Source of the DNA: Vibrio porteresiae DSM 19223
GTDB lineage: Bacteria; Pseudomonadota; Gammaproteobacteria; Enterobacterales; Vibrionaceae
Length of the DNA stretch: 64,000 nucleotides
Assembly (NCBI RefSeq): GCF_024347055.1
Contig: NZ_AP024896.1
Coordinates: forward strand, 868,001 to 932,000
Direction: 5' to 3'
The notes beneath the pieces are model-generated. The model was not told where the DNA came from. It was given only the letters and a program-made list of their open reading frames with translations, and did no database searches. This document shows positions 1 to 8,464 of this stretch, in pieces; positions within the stretch are counted from its first letter, which is position 1, and every line of letters starts with the position of its first letter. Position numbers and translations under genes: made by a program.

Positions 1-693
1 GGATTTGAATTTAAAGAATCGTATAAAGGGATCATCTATTTCCCTTGGGTTGGCTTGATACTCGGTGCTTTAGCGGCGTTTGTAACCCACATTGCTGCCG
101 ATTATCTGCAACTGGGTAACGGCGTGAGCGCAGTGATTTATGTACTGATGATGGCGATATTGACCGGCGGCTTACACCTTGATGGGCTAGCGGATACCTG
201 TGACGGTATTTTCTCGGCGCGCACTCGTGAACGCATGCTCGAAATCATGAAAGATAGCCGCATTGGTACGCACGGCACTTTGGCGCTGATTTTTGGTCTG
301 CTACTCAAAGTGGTGGTGGTAGCGAAGCTGCTGCAAATGAGTCCACATGCGGGTTATGCGACTTTGATCATTGCGCCGGTGGTCAGCCGCGCATTGATGT
401 CGGTGTTGATGTACGAGCAAGAGTACGCCCGCGAAAATGGCTTAGGGAATATTTTTATTGGCAAAATCAGCGGCCAAGCGTATCTCATCACCTTATTAAC
501 CAGCTTTATTTTGCTGTTTTTTGCTGTCGGTGGCATGGCGTTTGCTGTGTTTATTTTGTCTTATCTCTTTAGTTTGCTTTACCGTTATTACATCAATCAC
601 AGTTTAGGTGGACAGACAGGAGATACGCTAGGAGCCGGTAACGAGTTGTTTGAAATCATAGTATTGCTGTGTGCAGCGAGTATGATTGCCTAA
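1..693 (+). CDS. cobS: Adenosylcobinamide-GDP ribazoletransferase (cobalamin synthase), 5' end outside window
   Basis: Integral membrane enzyme that joins adenosylcobinamide-GDP to alpha-ribazole in the last steps of vitamin B12 assembly. The reading frame is open from base 1, so the start lies upstream; a TTG at 55 is internal, because the family is normally about 250 residues and only 230 are visible. The acidic family motif GGLHLDGLADTCDG is clear, followed by several hydrophobic helices and a C-terminal GGQTGDTLGAGNE motif typical of CobS. It sits 39 bp upstream of cobT on the same strand, the usual pairing for nucleotide-loop assembly. Confidence 0.95.
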   Translation, partial: GFEFKESYKGIIYFPWVGLILGALAAFVTHIAADYLQLGNGVSAVIYVLMMAILTGGLHLDGLADTCDGIFSARTRERMLEIMKDSRIGTHGTLALIFGLLLKVVVVAKLLQMSPHAGYATLIIAPVVSRALMSVLMYEQEYARENGLGNIFIGKISGQAYLITLLTSFILLFFAVGGMAFAVFILSYLFSLLYRYYINHSLGGQTGDTLGAGNELFEIIVLLCAASMIA

Positions 694-732
694 CAGCGTT
701 AAGTAAGAGTAATTAGTTAGGAGTAAGCGCTA

Positions 733-1791
733 ATGATGTCTTTAGTAGCGTTAGCGGAAAGTATCCTTCCCGTTGATGATGAGGTTCGTACTGAGGCTCA
801 ACATCATGTCGAAAGCCTCTTCAAACCCGTGGGAAGTTTGGGGCAGTTAGAGCAACTGGCCTGTCAATTGGCTGCGATTTACCGCACGACAGAGTGGCAA
901 ATTGGGCGTAAAAAGATTTTTGTGATGGGCGCCGACCATGGCGTTTATGACGAAGATGTCGCGGTATCGCCGCGTGAGGTCACTGCCATTCAAGCCATGA
1001 ACACGGTGAAAGGGGAAACTGGCGTTGCCGCGCTTGCCTATGCTAACCGAGTTGCCGTGGAAATGATCGATGTGGGCATCGACAGCGAAGCGTTGCCGGG
1101 TGTCACCAATATGAAAGTGGCACGAGGCAGTGGCAATATCGCCCAAGGCCCGGCCATGACCTATGAGGTTGCAGAAAAACTCATTATCGACAGTGCTTTG
1201 TATGTCCAAGAGTGCATTGAGCGCGAACTGCTTACAGTGATTGGTATTGGTGAGTTGGGTGTTGCCAACACCACGCCAGCTGCCGCATTGGTGTGTGTGA
1301 TTACCCGCCGCGATCCTGTAGATGTGGTTGGCCTAGGGGCAAACTTGCCTAGCGACCGCTTGGAACACAAACTGGCGATTGTCAAACAGGCCATTGAAGT
1401 TAACTTTCCTAATCCTACCGACCCAGTTGATATCTTGGCAAAAGTAGGCGGCTTTGATGTTGCCGCTATGACAGGCGCTATTTTAGGTGCTGCCGCCAAA
1501 CAGATTCCAGTGGTATTGGATGGGTTTATCTCCTACGCCGCAGCGCTATTGGCGTGCCAAATTGCGCCCTGTGTTTGGGACTACTTGATTCCATCGCATC
1601 GTTCCGCAGAAAAAGGCGTTGGTTTAGTTTTAGAGCAGCTGCAACTTAGCCCATTTATTGATATGGAACTGCGCTTAGGCGAGGGCAGTGGCGCGGTACT
1701 TGCCATGCCATTTATTGATGCAGCTCACGCCATGTATAACCGCATGGGTAAGATGGAAGACAACGGATTGGAACTGCCTAAACCGGTATAA
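733..1791 (+). CDS. cobT: Nicotinate-nucleotide--dimethylbenzimidazole phosphoribosyltransferase
   Basis: Makes alpha-ribazole phosphate from dimethylbenzimidazole and nicotinate mononucleotide; dephosphorylated, it is the co-substrate of CobS. The 352-residue length is normal for the family. Visible motifs are GADHGVYDEDVAVSP near the N-terminus, GIGELGVANTTPAAA in the middle, and RLGEGSGAVLAM at the C-terminus, which carries the catalytic glutamate in known CobT proteins. An AGGAG box lies about 10 bases before ATG 733; ATG 736 is an alternative. It is the last gene of the operon, followed at once by a terminator. Confidence 0.96.
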   Translation: MMSLVALAESILPVDDEVRTEAQHHVESLFKPVGSLGQLEQLACQLAAIYRTTEWQIGRKKIFVMGADHGVYDEDVAVSPREVTAIQAMNTVKGETGVAALAYANRVAVEMIDVGIDSEALPGVTNMKVARGSGNIAQGPAMTYEVAEKLIIDSALYVQECIERELLTVIGIGELGVANTTPAAALVCVITRRDPVDVVGLGANLPSDRLEHKLAIVKQAIEVNFPNPTDPVDILAKVGGFDVAAMTGAILGAAAKQIPVVLDGFISYAAALLACQIAPCVWDYLIPSHRSAEKGVGLVLEQLQLSPFIDMELRLGEGSGAVLAMPFIDAAHAMYNRMGKMEDNGLELPKPV

Positions 1792-1814
1792 ACCGATTTG
1801 CCCCGCAATACGAA

Positions 1815-1843
1815 ACAACGAGCCTATTACACAGGCTCGTTGT
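1815..1843 (+). terminator. Terminator after cobT
   Basis: Perfect 11-bp inverted repeat (acaacgagcct at 1815-1825, aggctcgttgt at 1833-1843) with a 7-base loop and a short TTTA tail, 24 bases after the cobT stop. It marks the end of the conserved chromosomal block on the left. Confidence 0.85.
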
Positions 1844-1844
1844 T

Positions 1845-2253
1845 TATCACTCCAAAGTAAATAGCCCCAAAAATCAATCCCCCTCGAAATCTGCTACATC
1901 CCATCGATGAATTAACTATACACACATCAAATACCCCATAAAAATCGAAGCAAAATAACACTTTAGGGTGGTAAGGACTTTACTCCTTTGGTATAACTCA
2001 TATGCAATCTGTATATGTAAAACAGTGTGAGTTTCTGTCAAGAAAGGGCGGTAGCTTGGCAAATTTCAATATACTGTATATCCATACAGCTTTGAAAAAG
2101 CCGCCTGTGGATAGATTAAAAAGACAAGGGCGGCATTTTCTGAGGTATGACCAGAAGCTAAGCGGCTGTTTTACGGAAAAATGTGGTTTTGTGTGAGACA
2201 AAATCTTAGTTCTATAAAGACAAGAAAATACAGACGTTGTCTTGATAATATCT
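1845..2253. other. Left border region of the cassette array, no convincing gene
   Basis: About 400 bases between the cobT terminator and the first attC-like core. Only short overlapping open frames on both strands are present, with no family resemblance and no integrase motifs. Two hairpin-forming stretches are visible: gccgcc (about 2100-2105) with ggcggc (about 2129-2134), and aagacaa with ttgtctt just before the core at 2254. This is where attI and a divergent intI would be expected in a complete integron. The hairpin next to the core could be an attI or a worn attC, but I cannot tell which. Confidence 0.5.
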
Positions 2254-2260
2254 GTTAGGC
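2254..2260 (+). other. First integron core site (GTTAGGC)
   Basis: GTTAGGC matches the GTTRRRY crossover core found at the end of every attC in this array, and lies 23 bases before the first cassette gene. No RYYYAAC partner was found at normal attC distance, so this may be the core of an attI rather than an attC. Confidence 0.5.
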
Positions 2261-2282
2261 GATAAAAGGATTTAACTTATCG

Positions 2283-3284
2283 ATGAAGAAGTTGTTCTCA
2301 ACTCGCGAGATTGAAGGCATATATTCAGGTGCCAACTCTGCCGTTTGGTATTCTCATCAACACGCGCGTGCTCACGCTAAGAAGCATACCCGCGAAGAGG
2401 ATTTTGTTGCGACATTAGTCACTGATGGTGTTCCTCTTCTGGCCGAACGATGGGCGAGTCTGCTTGAGCCGAAAGGAATTTCGATCCGAGTATCTGGAGT
2501 GTTTTGTCATGGACACCCTCAAGTGGCATTCGGCTCGCCGCGTCGCCGTATCGAGCTTGCCGACTTGCTCATCGTTCATCAACACATTGGCCGCAAAAAA
2601 GCGTTCTCTCGGGCAATTCTCTTGCAAGCAAAAACGTCGACTGACGGCACCGCACATCTCAAGTCTAATGACTCACAGTTGGAGTTGTATTCAACTTGGC
2701 CAGCATTTGAATTCGTCACTGGAGGGCTACGCCCAGGGTTGCGTAACTTTGGTAAGAATTCCTCTGGCTCACGGTACGTGCTCGTCTTGAACCTACCGCA
2801 GTATCCCGAAGAAATAGACTGGCCGGATCAGTGTCCCTGGGCGACGAGTAAAACCACACGAAATCTGGAAGCGGATACATCCTTAGCGAAGCTCTTGGGT
2901 AACATTTTATTGTTCCAAGATGGGAGGCCATTCTCACTTCATAGACCACGTAGCGATTGGTCGAAGACGATAAAGGAATTGCTACAGGTAACTGGTAGCA
3001 AAACCTATCGAAGGTCAAATCTTGGCCGTGGAGATACCCCGAGGGGATCCTACGATTCCGAGGGGTTGGTTCTCAACTATGCTGGCAGCCACGCTTTTCC
3101 GATAGTCAGCGGATTCCTGTCCAGCAGCCGGATGCCGATTTTAGAGCAATCCTTTGATGTTGCGATGAAAACGGGTGAGGGTGATCAAAATATGCCACCA
3201 ATTGGGCTTGAGAGCCCCGACGAACAAGATCCCAGTGGAGTGTCCTCATTGATTATTGAAACCTTTGATCCGGAGCGAGACTAA
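2283..3284 (+). CDS. Cassette protein, unknown; possible PD-(D/E)XK-like nuclease
   Basis: A 333-residue protein I do not recognise as a named family. Around residues 93-118 there is an acidic residue in a hydrophobic strand (ELADLLIVHQ) followed by ILLQAKTST. That resembles the D...(E/Q)xK core of restriction-type nuclease folds, with glutamine in place of the usual glutamate; this is inference only. The protein is larger than most cassette products and less AT-rich than its neighbours. It is the first gene of the array, starting 23 bases after the core at 2254, and its own attC follows at 3307 but is split by an insertion sequence. Confidence 0.75.
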   Translation: MKKLFSTREIEGIYSGANSAVWYSHQHARAHAKKHTREEDFVATLVTDGVPLLAERWASLLEPKGISIRVSGVFCHGHPQVAFGSPRRRIELADLLIVHQHIGRKKAFSRAILLQAKTSTDGTAHLKSNDSQLELYSTWPAFEFVTGGLRPGLRNFGKNSSGSRYVLVLNLPQYPEEIDWPDQCPWATSKTTRNLEADTSLAKLLGNILLFQDGRPFSLHRPRSDWSKTIKELLQVTGSKTYRRSNLGRGDTPRGSYDSEGLVLNYAGSHAFPIVSGFLSSSRMPILEQSFDVAMKTGEGDQNMPPIGLESPDEQDPSGVSSLIIETFDPERD

Positions 3285-3306
3285 TGAGTAGCAAAGTCCA
3301 ACCTGC

Positions 3307-3343
3307 GCCTAACAAGTGGCAGCAGCCGGAACGTTTTTACGCT
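3307..3343 (+). other. attC site of the first cassette, left part
   Basis: Begins with GCCTAAC (3307-3313) and continues to the 10-base target duplication tttttacgct at 3334-3343. The right part is 4686-4736. Removing the intervening IS and one duplication copy restores a foldable attC. Confidence 0.85.
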
Positions 3344-4685
3344 CAGGGCAAACGCATGAAACCCCTTGGTTTTAAAGGCCTGTAGAAAAGGTTATTTTTG
3401 GAAGAGCCGTTCGGTTTACCATCATCAAATAAACCTTAAATCACAATAAGTTAATTGATCATGATGATCAACAAGTTCCTTATTATGACTTTGTGATCTG
3501 ATAGCCTCACTATCAATCACTTAGTTTAACTCATGGATAAAAAATCGTTGTTTGAGCATCTTTCTATCGTAAGAGATTTTCGTCAAGACTGGAAAGTCGA
3601 CCATAAATTGACAGATATTTTGTTCCTAACCGTTTGTGCCGTGATTGGCGGAGCAGATGGTTGGGATGAGATAGAAGATTTTGGTCAAATTCACGAGTCT
3701 TGGTTTAGAGCCAGAGGAGAGTTTGAGCAAGGAATACCGAGTCGAGATACCATTCGGCGGGTGATGAGTAAGATTAATCCATCGAAGTTGCAACAAGCCT
3801 TCATTTCTTGGATGAAAACGTGTCATGAGCTAACGGGCGGTGACATTATTGCCATTGATGGTAAGACCTTGAGGCGCTCTTTCTCAAAAGACCACAGTGC
3901 CATTCATATGGTCAGTGCGTTCTCGGTGAAAAATTCGATTGTGTTAGGACAAGTAAAAACAGAAGAGAAGTCGAATGAGATCACCGCCATCCCAGAGTTA
4001 TTGGAGCTACTTGATATAAGCGGTTGTTTAGTGACGTTAGATGCGATGGGTTGCCAAACAAAAATAGCCAATAAAATCATCGAGTCCGGCGCGGACTATC
4101 TTCTGGCGGTCAAAGGGAATCAAGGTCGACTGGAAGAGGCATTTATAAAGCACTTTCCGATGCCAGCAATCCTGACATGGCCCGGAGACAGTTACGTTAC
4201 TACGAACAAAATCGAGCATGGACGGCAAGAGCAGAGACTATATATCACCAGTGAGTTATTTGATGATTTTATAGACTTAGGCTTTGAATGGCGAGGCATG
4301 AAGACATTGGGAGTCTCGATGTACATGCGCAGCAATCCTGGAGAAAAACCGAATGCAGATGAGATATTTATTCGTTATTACATCAGCTCAAGGACATTGA
4401 GTGCAGAGCAATTTGCCGAGTCTATCCGTAGTCATTGGCATGTAGAAAATAAGCTGCATTACAAGTTGGATGTGGGGTTCAACGAAGACCAAAGTCGGAT
4501 ACGAGCAGACGATGGATCAGAAAATTTTGCTAGGATCCGCCATATGTGTATTTCACTACTTTCGAATGAAAAGACGTTCAAAGGAGGAGTGAAACGCAAA
4601 AGGAGAATGGCTGGGATGAGCGAAGCGTATTTAGAGAAGGTACTTGCAGCCCTTTAGGGATGGGCACCTTCATGCTTTTGCCCTG
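3344..4685 (+). mobile_element. ISAs1-family insertion sequence (copy A) inside an attC
   Basis: A 1342-bp element with imperfect terminal inverted repeats: left end cagggcaaacgcatgaa (3344-3360), right end the reverse complement of cagggcaaaagcatgaa (4669-4685). It is flanked by a perfect 10-bp target duplication, tttttacgct, at 3334-3343 and 4686-4695; 8-10 bp is usual for this family. It encodes one transposase. The element sits in the central part of an attC site. Confidence 0.93.
3533..4657 (+). CDS. ISAs1-family transposase (copy A)
   Basis: A 374-residue DDE transposase that moves the surrounding IS. The N-terminal region has the family-typical LTDILFLTVCAVI and DGWDEIEDFG. The catalytic region shows IAIDGKTLRRS (first acidic residue), LVTLDAMGCQ and LLAVKGNQ, and near the C-terminus SHWHVENKLHYKLDVGFNED with the last glutamate. 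Full length and intact. About 60 percent similar by eye to the transposases at 10012 and 11132, so it is a different ISAs1-family element. Confidence 0.95.
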   Translation: MDKKSLFEHLSIVRDFRQDWKVDHKLTDILFLTVCAVIGGADGWDEIEDFGQIHESWFRARGEFEQGIPSRDTIRRVMSKINPSKLQQAFISWMKTCHELTGGDIIAIDGKTLRRSFSKDHSAIHMVSAFSVKNSIVLGQVKTEEKSNEITAIPELLELLDISGCLVTLDAMGCQTKIANKIIESGADYLLAVKGNQGRLEEAFIKHFPMPAILTWPGDSYVTTNKIEHGRQEQRLYITSELFDDFIDLGFEWRGMKTLGVSMYMRSNPGEKPNADEIFIRYYISSRTLSAEQFAESIRSHWHVENKLHYKLDVGFNEDQSRIRADDGSENFARIRHMCISLLSNEKTFKGGVKRKRRMAGMSEAYLEKVLAAL

Positions 4686-4736
4686 TTTTTACGCTCCAGC
4701 GTCGCTCCAAAACGTCCGCTGTGCCGAGCGTTATGT
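4686..4736 (+). other. attC site of the first cassette, right part
   Basis: Starts with the second copy of the 10-base duplication and ends with the core GTTATGT (4730-4736). The segment aaaacgtccg here can pair with cggaacgttt before the IS, with one unpaired base, as in normal attC stems. Confidence 0.85.
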
Positions 4737-4773
4737 TTCTACGTGATTAAGAGTAAGGCCAGGAAAATGGAAA

Positions 4774-5169
4774 ATGGAAAACGAAATCAAATTTCAAAAC
4801 CTACGCATGATTGCGCTGGAAAAAGGTGGAAACTACTCATTGAATATTTCAATTGCTAGCGGAATTGTGGATTTTGGTGTCACAGTTGCTTTGGAAAGGC
4901 GTGACTATGAGGTCATTTCAACTGATGAATTGCGAGCGACATTGCTTCAGGCCGCGATGCATCATCCATTTCAGCTTAGACAGACTGCTCTTACCGAAAA
5001 TGAACAAAGAAAGTACCTGGATATAATACTTCATTCGCCAGAATCTGAGGTCGAGAATTTCCTTACGGAGTTGGATCATGGTCCAGCAAATGGAGCTATT
5101 TCAAATATGGTTCACATTACTGCCAAAAGAGATTATCAAAGTTTGCGAGACGGGAATTGGTTCAATTAA
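4774..5169 (+). CDS. Cassette protein, unknown (131 aa)
   Basis: Soluble protein without recognised domain, signal peptide or membrane segment. ATG 4774 was chosen because AGGA at 4761-4764 is well spaced for it; an ATG seven bases earlier opens another frame. The sequence alternates hydrophobic and polar residues at the N-terminus (SLNISIASGIVDFGVTVAL), suggesting a beta-sheet core. It follows the core at 4730 and is followed by an attC, so it is a single-gene cassette. Confidence 0.75.
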   Translation: MENEIKFQNLRMIALEKGGNYSLNISIASGIVDFGVTVALERRDYEVISTDELRATLLQAAMHHPFQLRQTALTENEQRKYLDIILHSPESEVENFLTELDHGPANGAISNMVHITAKRDYQSLRDGNWFN

Positions 5170-5181
5170 AAAGGCCAATAA

Positions 5182-5288
5182 ACATAACAATCCAATGCAA
5201 TTGACGCAGTCAAGCTTTGCAGTTGCGGTTTAAAGTTTTTTAAACGCTTTGGTTACAGCGCAATGCGCAATTGATTGGGGCGTTATAT
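5182..5288 (+). other. attC site
   Basis: Runs from the ACATAAC region (5182-5188) to the core GTTATAT (5282-5288), with the inverted arms caattgac/gcgcaattg. The same attC type recurs at 29197-29294. Confidence 0.88.
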
Positions 5289-5331
5289 TTTAAATGCGGT
5301 AACATTTTTAAATTAAGATTTAGGTAATTAA

Positions 5332-6186
5332 GTGGCAAACATAAAATCTCGGCGTCGTAATGAAAAGTTTTTACGCATTTTAAATGGGTTGGGGTCTATA
5401 TTATCTCTTGGTGTAGGTTCAATAATCCAATTGGATCTAAGTTCATCTCAAATTAATCAGTATCCATTTTTAAAATATATAGTTTTACAAATTAAAGCTT
5501 ATGCACCAGCACTTCTTATTGTTGCTGTAATTTTATTGGTCGTTACATATGTATTGTTGAAATGTTCATCTTCAGTCGCAATACTGAAATGTTTACAAGC
5601 AAAATTGGATGTTCTTCGGGGATGGATATGTTGTGATCTCTCTGGAGATTTTGATGATAATCATAGGGTTACACTATTTCAATATAAGTCCACTTATTTC
5701 GGTCTCGCTTTTCGTAAAAAATATTGGGCTTGTAAGTATTTTCCTTGGTCTTTAACGAAAACACCTTGGAGTGGTTGGCTTGTTCCGGTTGCTCGTTCGG
5801 GTTATACCAATCAAAAAGGACGTTCAGTCTTTTGGGCTCCAGATTCGGGACGCAATGCTGAAGGTGTTGTAGGGATCGCATGGGCTAAAGGTGGGGATAT
5901 GGTTCACTTTGAAAAGCTACCAAAGATAACGAAACAATCGTCGTCTCAGAATAGATGCAAATATTGCGATTGTACGAAAATTAGTCCATTGTTATTGGAT
6001 AGATATATTGAAACTGGTACTATACCTGCTAGATCTTTTCTTGCGTTTTCGTTATTGGTAGATGCTGAACCTTGGGGGGTTGTTGTTGTCGACAGTCAAA
6101 GTGCACAAGGTATTGATGTTACTCAAATTGATCGTGTTATAGAGAACACTTGTAGTTTAGTTCCAATTTTGCTTGAGGAGTTATAA
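5332..6186 (+). CDS. Membrane-anchored GAF-like sensor protein, first gene of a two-gene cassette
   Basis: A 284-residue protein starting at GTG 5332. One clear membrane segment lies near residues 59-79 (LLIVAVILLVVTYVLL), with a weaker hydrophobic stretch near residues 16-32. The C-terminal half (GWLVPVARSGYTN ... FLAFSLLVDAEPWGVVVVDSQ) resembles a GAF-type domain, including the typical ending in which a strand leads to VVVDS. GAF domains bind small ligands; the ligand here is unknown. The next gene starts one base after this stop, with its ribosome site inside this gene, so the pair is probably translationally coupled. The arrangement suggests a sensor plus partner; a defence role is inference. 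Confidence 0.7.
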   Translation: MANIKSRRRNEKFLRILNGLGSILSLGVGSIIQLDLSSSQINQYPFLKYIVLQIKAYAPALLIVAVILLVVTYVLLKCSSSVAILKCLQAKLDVLRGWICCDLSGDFDDNHRVTLFQYKSTYFGLAFRKKYWACKYFPWSLTKTPWSGWLVPVARSGYTNQKGRSVFWAPDSGRNAEGVVGIAWAKGGDMVHFEKLPKITKQSSSQNRCKYCDCTKISPLLLDRYIETGTIPARSFLAFSLLVDAEPWGVVVVDSQSAQGIDVTQIDRVIENTCSLVPILLEEL

Positions 6187-6187
6187 T

Positions 6188-6631
6188 ATGAAAAATTATT
6201 GGTATCCATTAAGCAAGTTCTTGTATGAAAAAGAGAACGATAACAAATCTGAAAAGTTCAAAACTTATTTGTCCCCATACTTTGTCCCCAAGGCTTACCG
6301 AGTTGGTTCTGATAAAAATGCAAAAGCGATTATAGAGTTCAAGTATTTAGATGTAAAGGAGGATACAGTAAATGTTACTCATCCTGAAAACCATCGGATG
6401 TATTTTGAAATAGGTAAAAAAACAAAAAGAATTTATAAAATATATTTCTATGCTATGCCATTAGTTAGAAATGATGAATTTGAAATATATTTTAAAGATA
6501 TAGATAGAGCTTTTAATAAGTTATCCAATAAGTTTAGTAAAGACTCTAGTGATAATAAGTATATTGCTACGTTAGAAGCCACAAAAAAATGCCTTTCCTC
6601 TATTGAATCGCAAATGGCGTTAGCTAAATAA
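6188..6631 (+). CDS. Cassette protein, unknown, partner of the GAF-like membrane protein
   Basis: A 147-residue lysine-rich protein (MKNYWYPLSKFLYEKEND...). The start at 6188 follows the previous stop by one base and uses GAGG within the end of that gene; an in-frame TTG at 6173 overlaps the upstream gene. No family is recognised and there is no membrane segment. The C-terminal half looks helical. Two genes share one attC here, which is uncommon in cassettes and suggests the pair works together. Confidence 0.7.
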   Translation: MKNYWYPLSKFLYEKENDNKSEKFKTYLSPYFVPKAYRVGSDKNAKAIIEFKYLDVKEDTVNVTHPENHRMYFEIGKKTKRIYKIYFYAMPLVRNDEFEIYFKDIDRAFNKLSNKFSKDSSDNKYIATLEATKKCLSSIESQMALAK

Positions 6632-6632
6632 A

Positions 6633-6728
6633 ATATAACAAGTCGTTTCAATTGACAAAATATATGTCACGAATTTTGCTTCGCAAAATGTAGTGCCATA
6701 TATTTTGCAACTGTTCTTTGCGTTAGCA
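6633..6728 (+). other. attC site
   Basis: ATATAAC (6633-6639) to core GTTAGCA (6722-6728), with arms tcaattgac and gcaactg. This attC type recurs at 8357, 15096, 17514 and 26639. Confidence 0.9.
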
Positions 6729-6786
6729 AGACTTCACATTGAGCACCAATAATTAGTTATATAATACAATAAGTTAAGTAGGAAAT

Positions 6787-7257
6787 ATGATAAAAATTAG
6801 TGGTTCAGTAGAATCATTTCAAGCAATTACTAAAACAATGGTTACGATTAATTTGAATATGGGTACTGAACGACAAATTGTACGTTTAACTGTTGGTGAA
6901 CCATGGGTTGTATCTAACGGGGATCATATTGATGTTATTGGTGAATATGATAAAAAAAGCGGAGTATTTTCTGCTTATGGCTATGATAATTTAAGTAAAC
7001 GAGTGAGATTTTTCCCTGAATACTCTTCAGGAGTTAAAGTAATTGCTTTTTTCTGGTATCTAATTACAGGTTTTTTTATTTTAGGAACAGGTTTTTTATT
7101 AAGTGTGAACTTATTTGATTCTCGTGGGCCTGATTATTTAATGTGCTTAATTGTTGTAATACCTTTTTCTATTAGTTGTTTTGCATTTTGGTTAGGTTAT
7201 AAGCGTTTTAACAAAATAAAAAATATTTTTAAAGAATGCAGGGCTATGGAGATTTAA
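6787..7257 (+). CDS. Cassette membrane protein with N-terminal beta domain
   Basis: A 156-residue protein. Residues 1-75 form a beta-rich, OB-like region (SGDHIDVIGEYDKKSGVFSAY style strands), then two membrane helices near residues 85-108 and 115-137 and a short basic tail. No family is named with confidence; it has the look of a NfeD-like OB domain placed before membrane segments. Ribosome site TAGGA lies just before ATG 6787. Its leader (6729-6786) closely resembles the leader at 29831-29890, which fronts a decayed gene. Confidence 0.7.
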   Translation: MIKISGSVESFQAITKTMVTINLNMGTERQIVRLTVGEPWVVSNGDHIDVIGEYDKKSGVFSAYGYDNLSKRVRFFPEYSSGVKVIAFFWYLITGFFILGTGFLLSVNLFDSRGPDYLMCLIVVIPFSISCFAFWLGYKRFNKIKNIFKECRAMEI

Positions 7258-7271
7258 GTAAGAATTTAACT

Positions 7272-7343
7272 TGCTAACAAGAGCAACCAACAGACAAATT
7301 AATCGCTTAGGCTCTTAGTTTGCTGCTGTTGCAAGCGTTAGCT
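7272..7343 (+). other. attC site
   Basis: Short attC from TGCTAAC (7272-7278) to core GTTAGCT (7337-7343), with arms aagagcaaccaacag and ctgctgttgc. Same type as 13021-13091, 25761-25830 and the worn copy at 30065. Confidence 0.9.
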
Positions 7344-7420
7344 GTATAATGAACTATGGCAAGTAATATATTAAAAACAAAGTATTGAGGACTTAGTTGA
7401 GTCTATAATTTAGAGGCAAT

Positions 7421-8335
7421 ATGCAGTATCAAGAAGTAAGTCAAAAGGTTTATTACTCAAATAAAGAATATGTTCCAATTGGTGAAATAGCACATTCACT
7501 TATTGCCTTTGAAAGCTTAATTAAGCAAGCACCAGAAGTGCTCGAAGCTCTTTTCCCTGATTTGACTATTATTAATGTTGAAGTATTTATTAAAGAGTTA
7601 CGTTCCGATAGTATTTGGGAAGATTTAGTCATCAAACTTATTTTCGGTAATCAGCAAAGGTTTGATGAATGTATTGATAATGTTAGACAAAAATTAGGTA
7701 TTGAAAAAATAATGGAAAATCACCCCAACTTTTTGTCTGCAGTTTTGATTGCTATGATTTTGGCTGGCGGAGCCTATTATTTAGGTAAATCATCTGCACC
7801 GGACAACAAAGAAGCTAAAGAAACAATTGAAGCAAATAACAATACTATTATTCAAATTGGAGCAGGTATGGTTGATATGACAGCAGATGAATTTACATCT
7901 ATTGTTATTTCAGCAATTAAAGATAAAGAAAAATTAGCAAAAAATTCACTAAATGTCGTAAAACCAGCGAAATTAGATCCAAATGCAACAATTTCATTTA
8001 ATGATGATCCTAATCTAAAGATAACAAGTGCATCCATTAAAGCAATGCCGGAATATAAATCTGTTTCTGAACAAGAAGAGGAATTGGTTGAAGATTTTCA
8101 TGATGTAAGGCTTGAATTAAGAGCTATTGACCTTGATTCTACTAAACATGGTTGGGCTGTTGTAGCACCGTCATTATATAAAAAGCGAGTTAAATTGCAG
8201 CTTGATCCGACAATTAAACCTAGCGACTTAAAAAATAAGCTATCAACTAATGGAAATATAACAGTTGTTTGGGGCTTTGATAAAAAAGGTAACCGTATTC
8301 CAAAAATAATCTTTCTAAGGGAAATAATTAATTAA
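7421..8335 (+). CDS. Cassette protein with one membrane segment, unknown (304 aa)
   Basis: N-terminal soluble region of about 100 residues, then one membrane helix (FLSAVLIAMILAGGAYYLG, near residues 104-122), then about 180 soluble residues with a beta-rich end (ITVVWGFDKKGNRIPKIIFL). No family recognised. The single central helix with soluble regions on both sides could couple a sensor to an effector, but nothing in the sequence shows what. Start ATG 7421 follows GAGG. Its attC (8357) is interrupted by an IS110-family element. Confidence 0.7.
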   Translation: MQYQEVSQKVYYSNKEYVPIGEIAHSLIAFESLIKQAPEVLEALFPDLTIINVEVFIKELRSDSIWEDLVIKLIFGNQQRFDECIDNVRQKLGIEKIMENHPNFLSAVLIAMILAGGAYYLGKSSAPDNKEAKETIEANNNTIIQIGAGMVDMTADEFTSIVISAIKDKEKLAKNSLNVVKPAKLDPNATISFNDDPNLKITSASIKAMPEYKSVSEQEEELVEDFHDVRLELRAIDLDSTKHGWAVVAPSLYKKRVKLQLDPTIKPSDLKNKLSTNGNITVVWGFDKKGNRIPKIIFLREIIN

Positions 8336-8356
8336 GATAGTTCAGTGAAAAAATAC

Positions 8357-8447
8357 AGCTAACAAGTCGCATCAATTGACAAAAATACATGTCACGAATT
8401 TTGGTACCCAAAATGTAGCGCTATGTATTTTTGCAACTGTGCTCAGC
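8357..8447 (+). other. attC site, interrupted at its crossover end
   Basis: Starts AGCTAAC (8357-8363) and runs to ctcagc at 8442-8447; the core continues after the IS as cgttatgt (9781-9788). Joining the two gives tgctcagcgttatg, the normal end of this attC type. Confidence 0.88.
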
Positions 8448-8464
8448 TACATGGACTCCCTCTT

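Noticed and set aside
2002..2201. Overlapping 64- and 67-codon open frames on both strands in the left border region
   Set aside because: Neither has a ribosome site or family resemblance, and both mirror each other across the same AT-rich sequence. They did not resemble the N-terminus of IntI.
4644..4859. A 71-codon frame crossing the attC of the first cassette
   Set aside because: It overlaps the transposase end, the attC and the better-supported gene at 4774.
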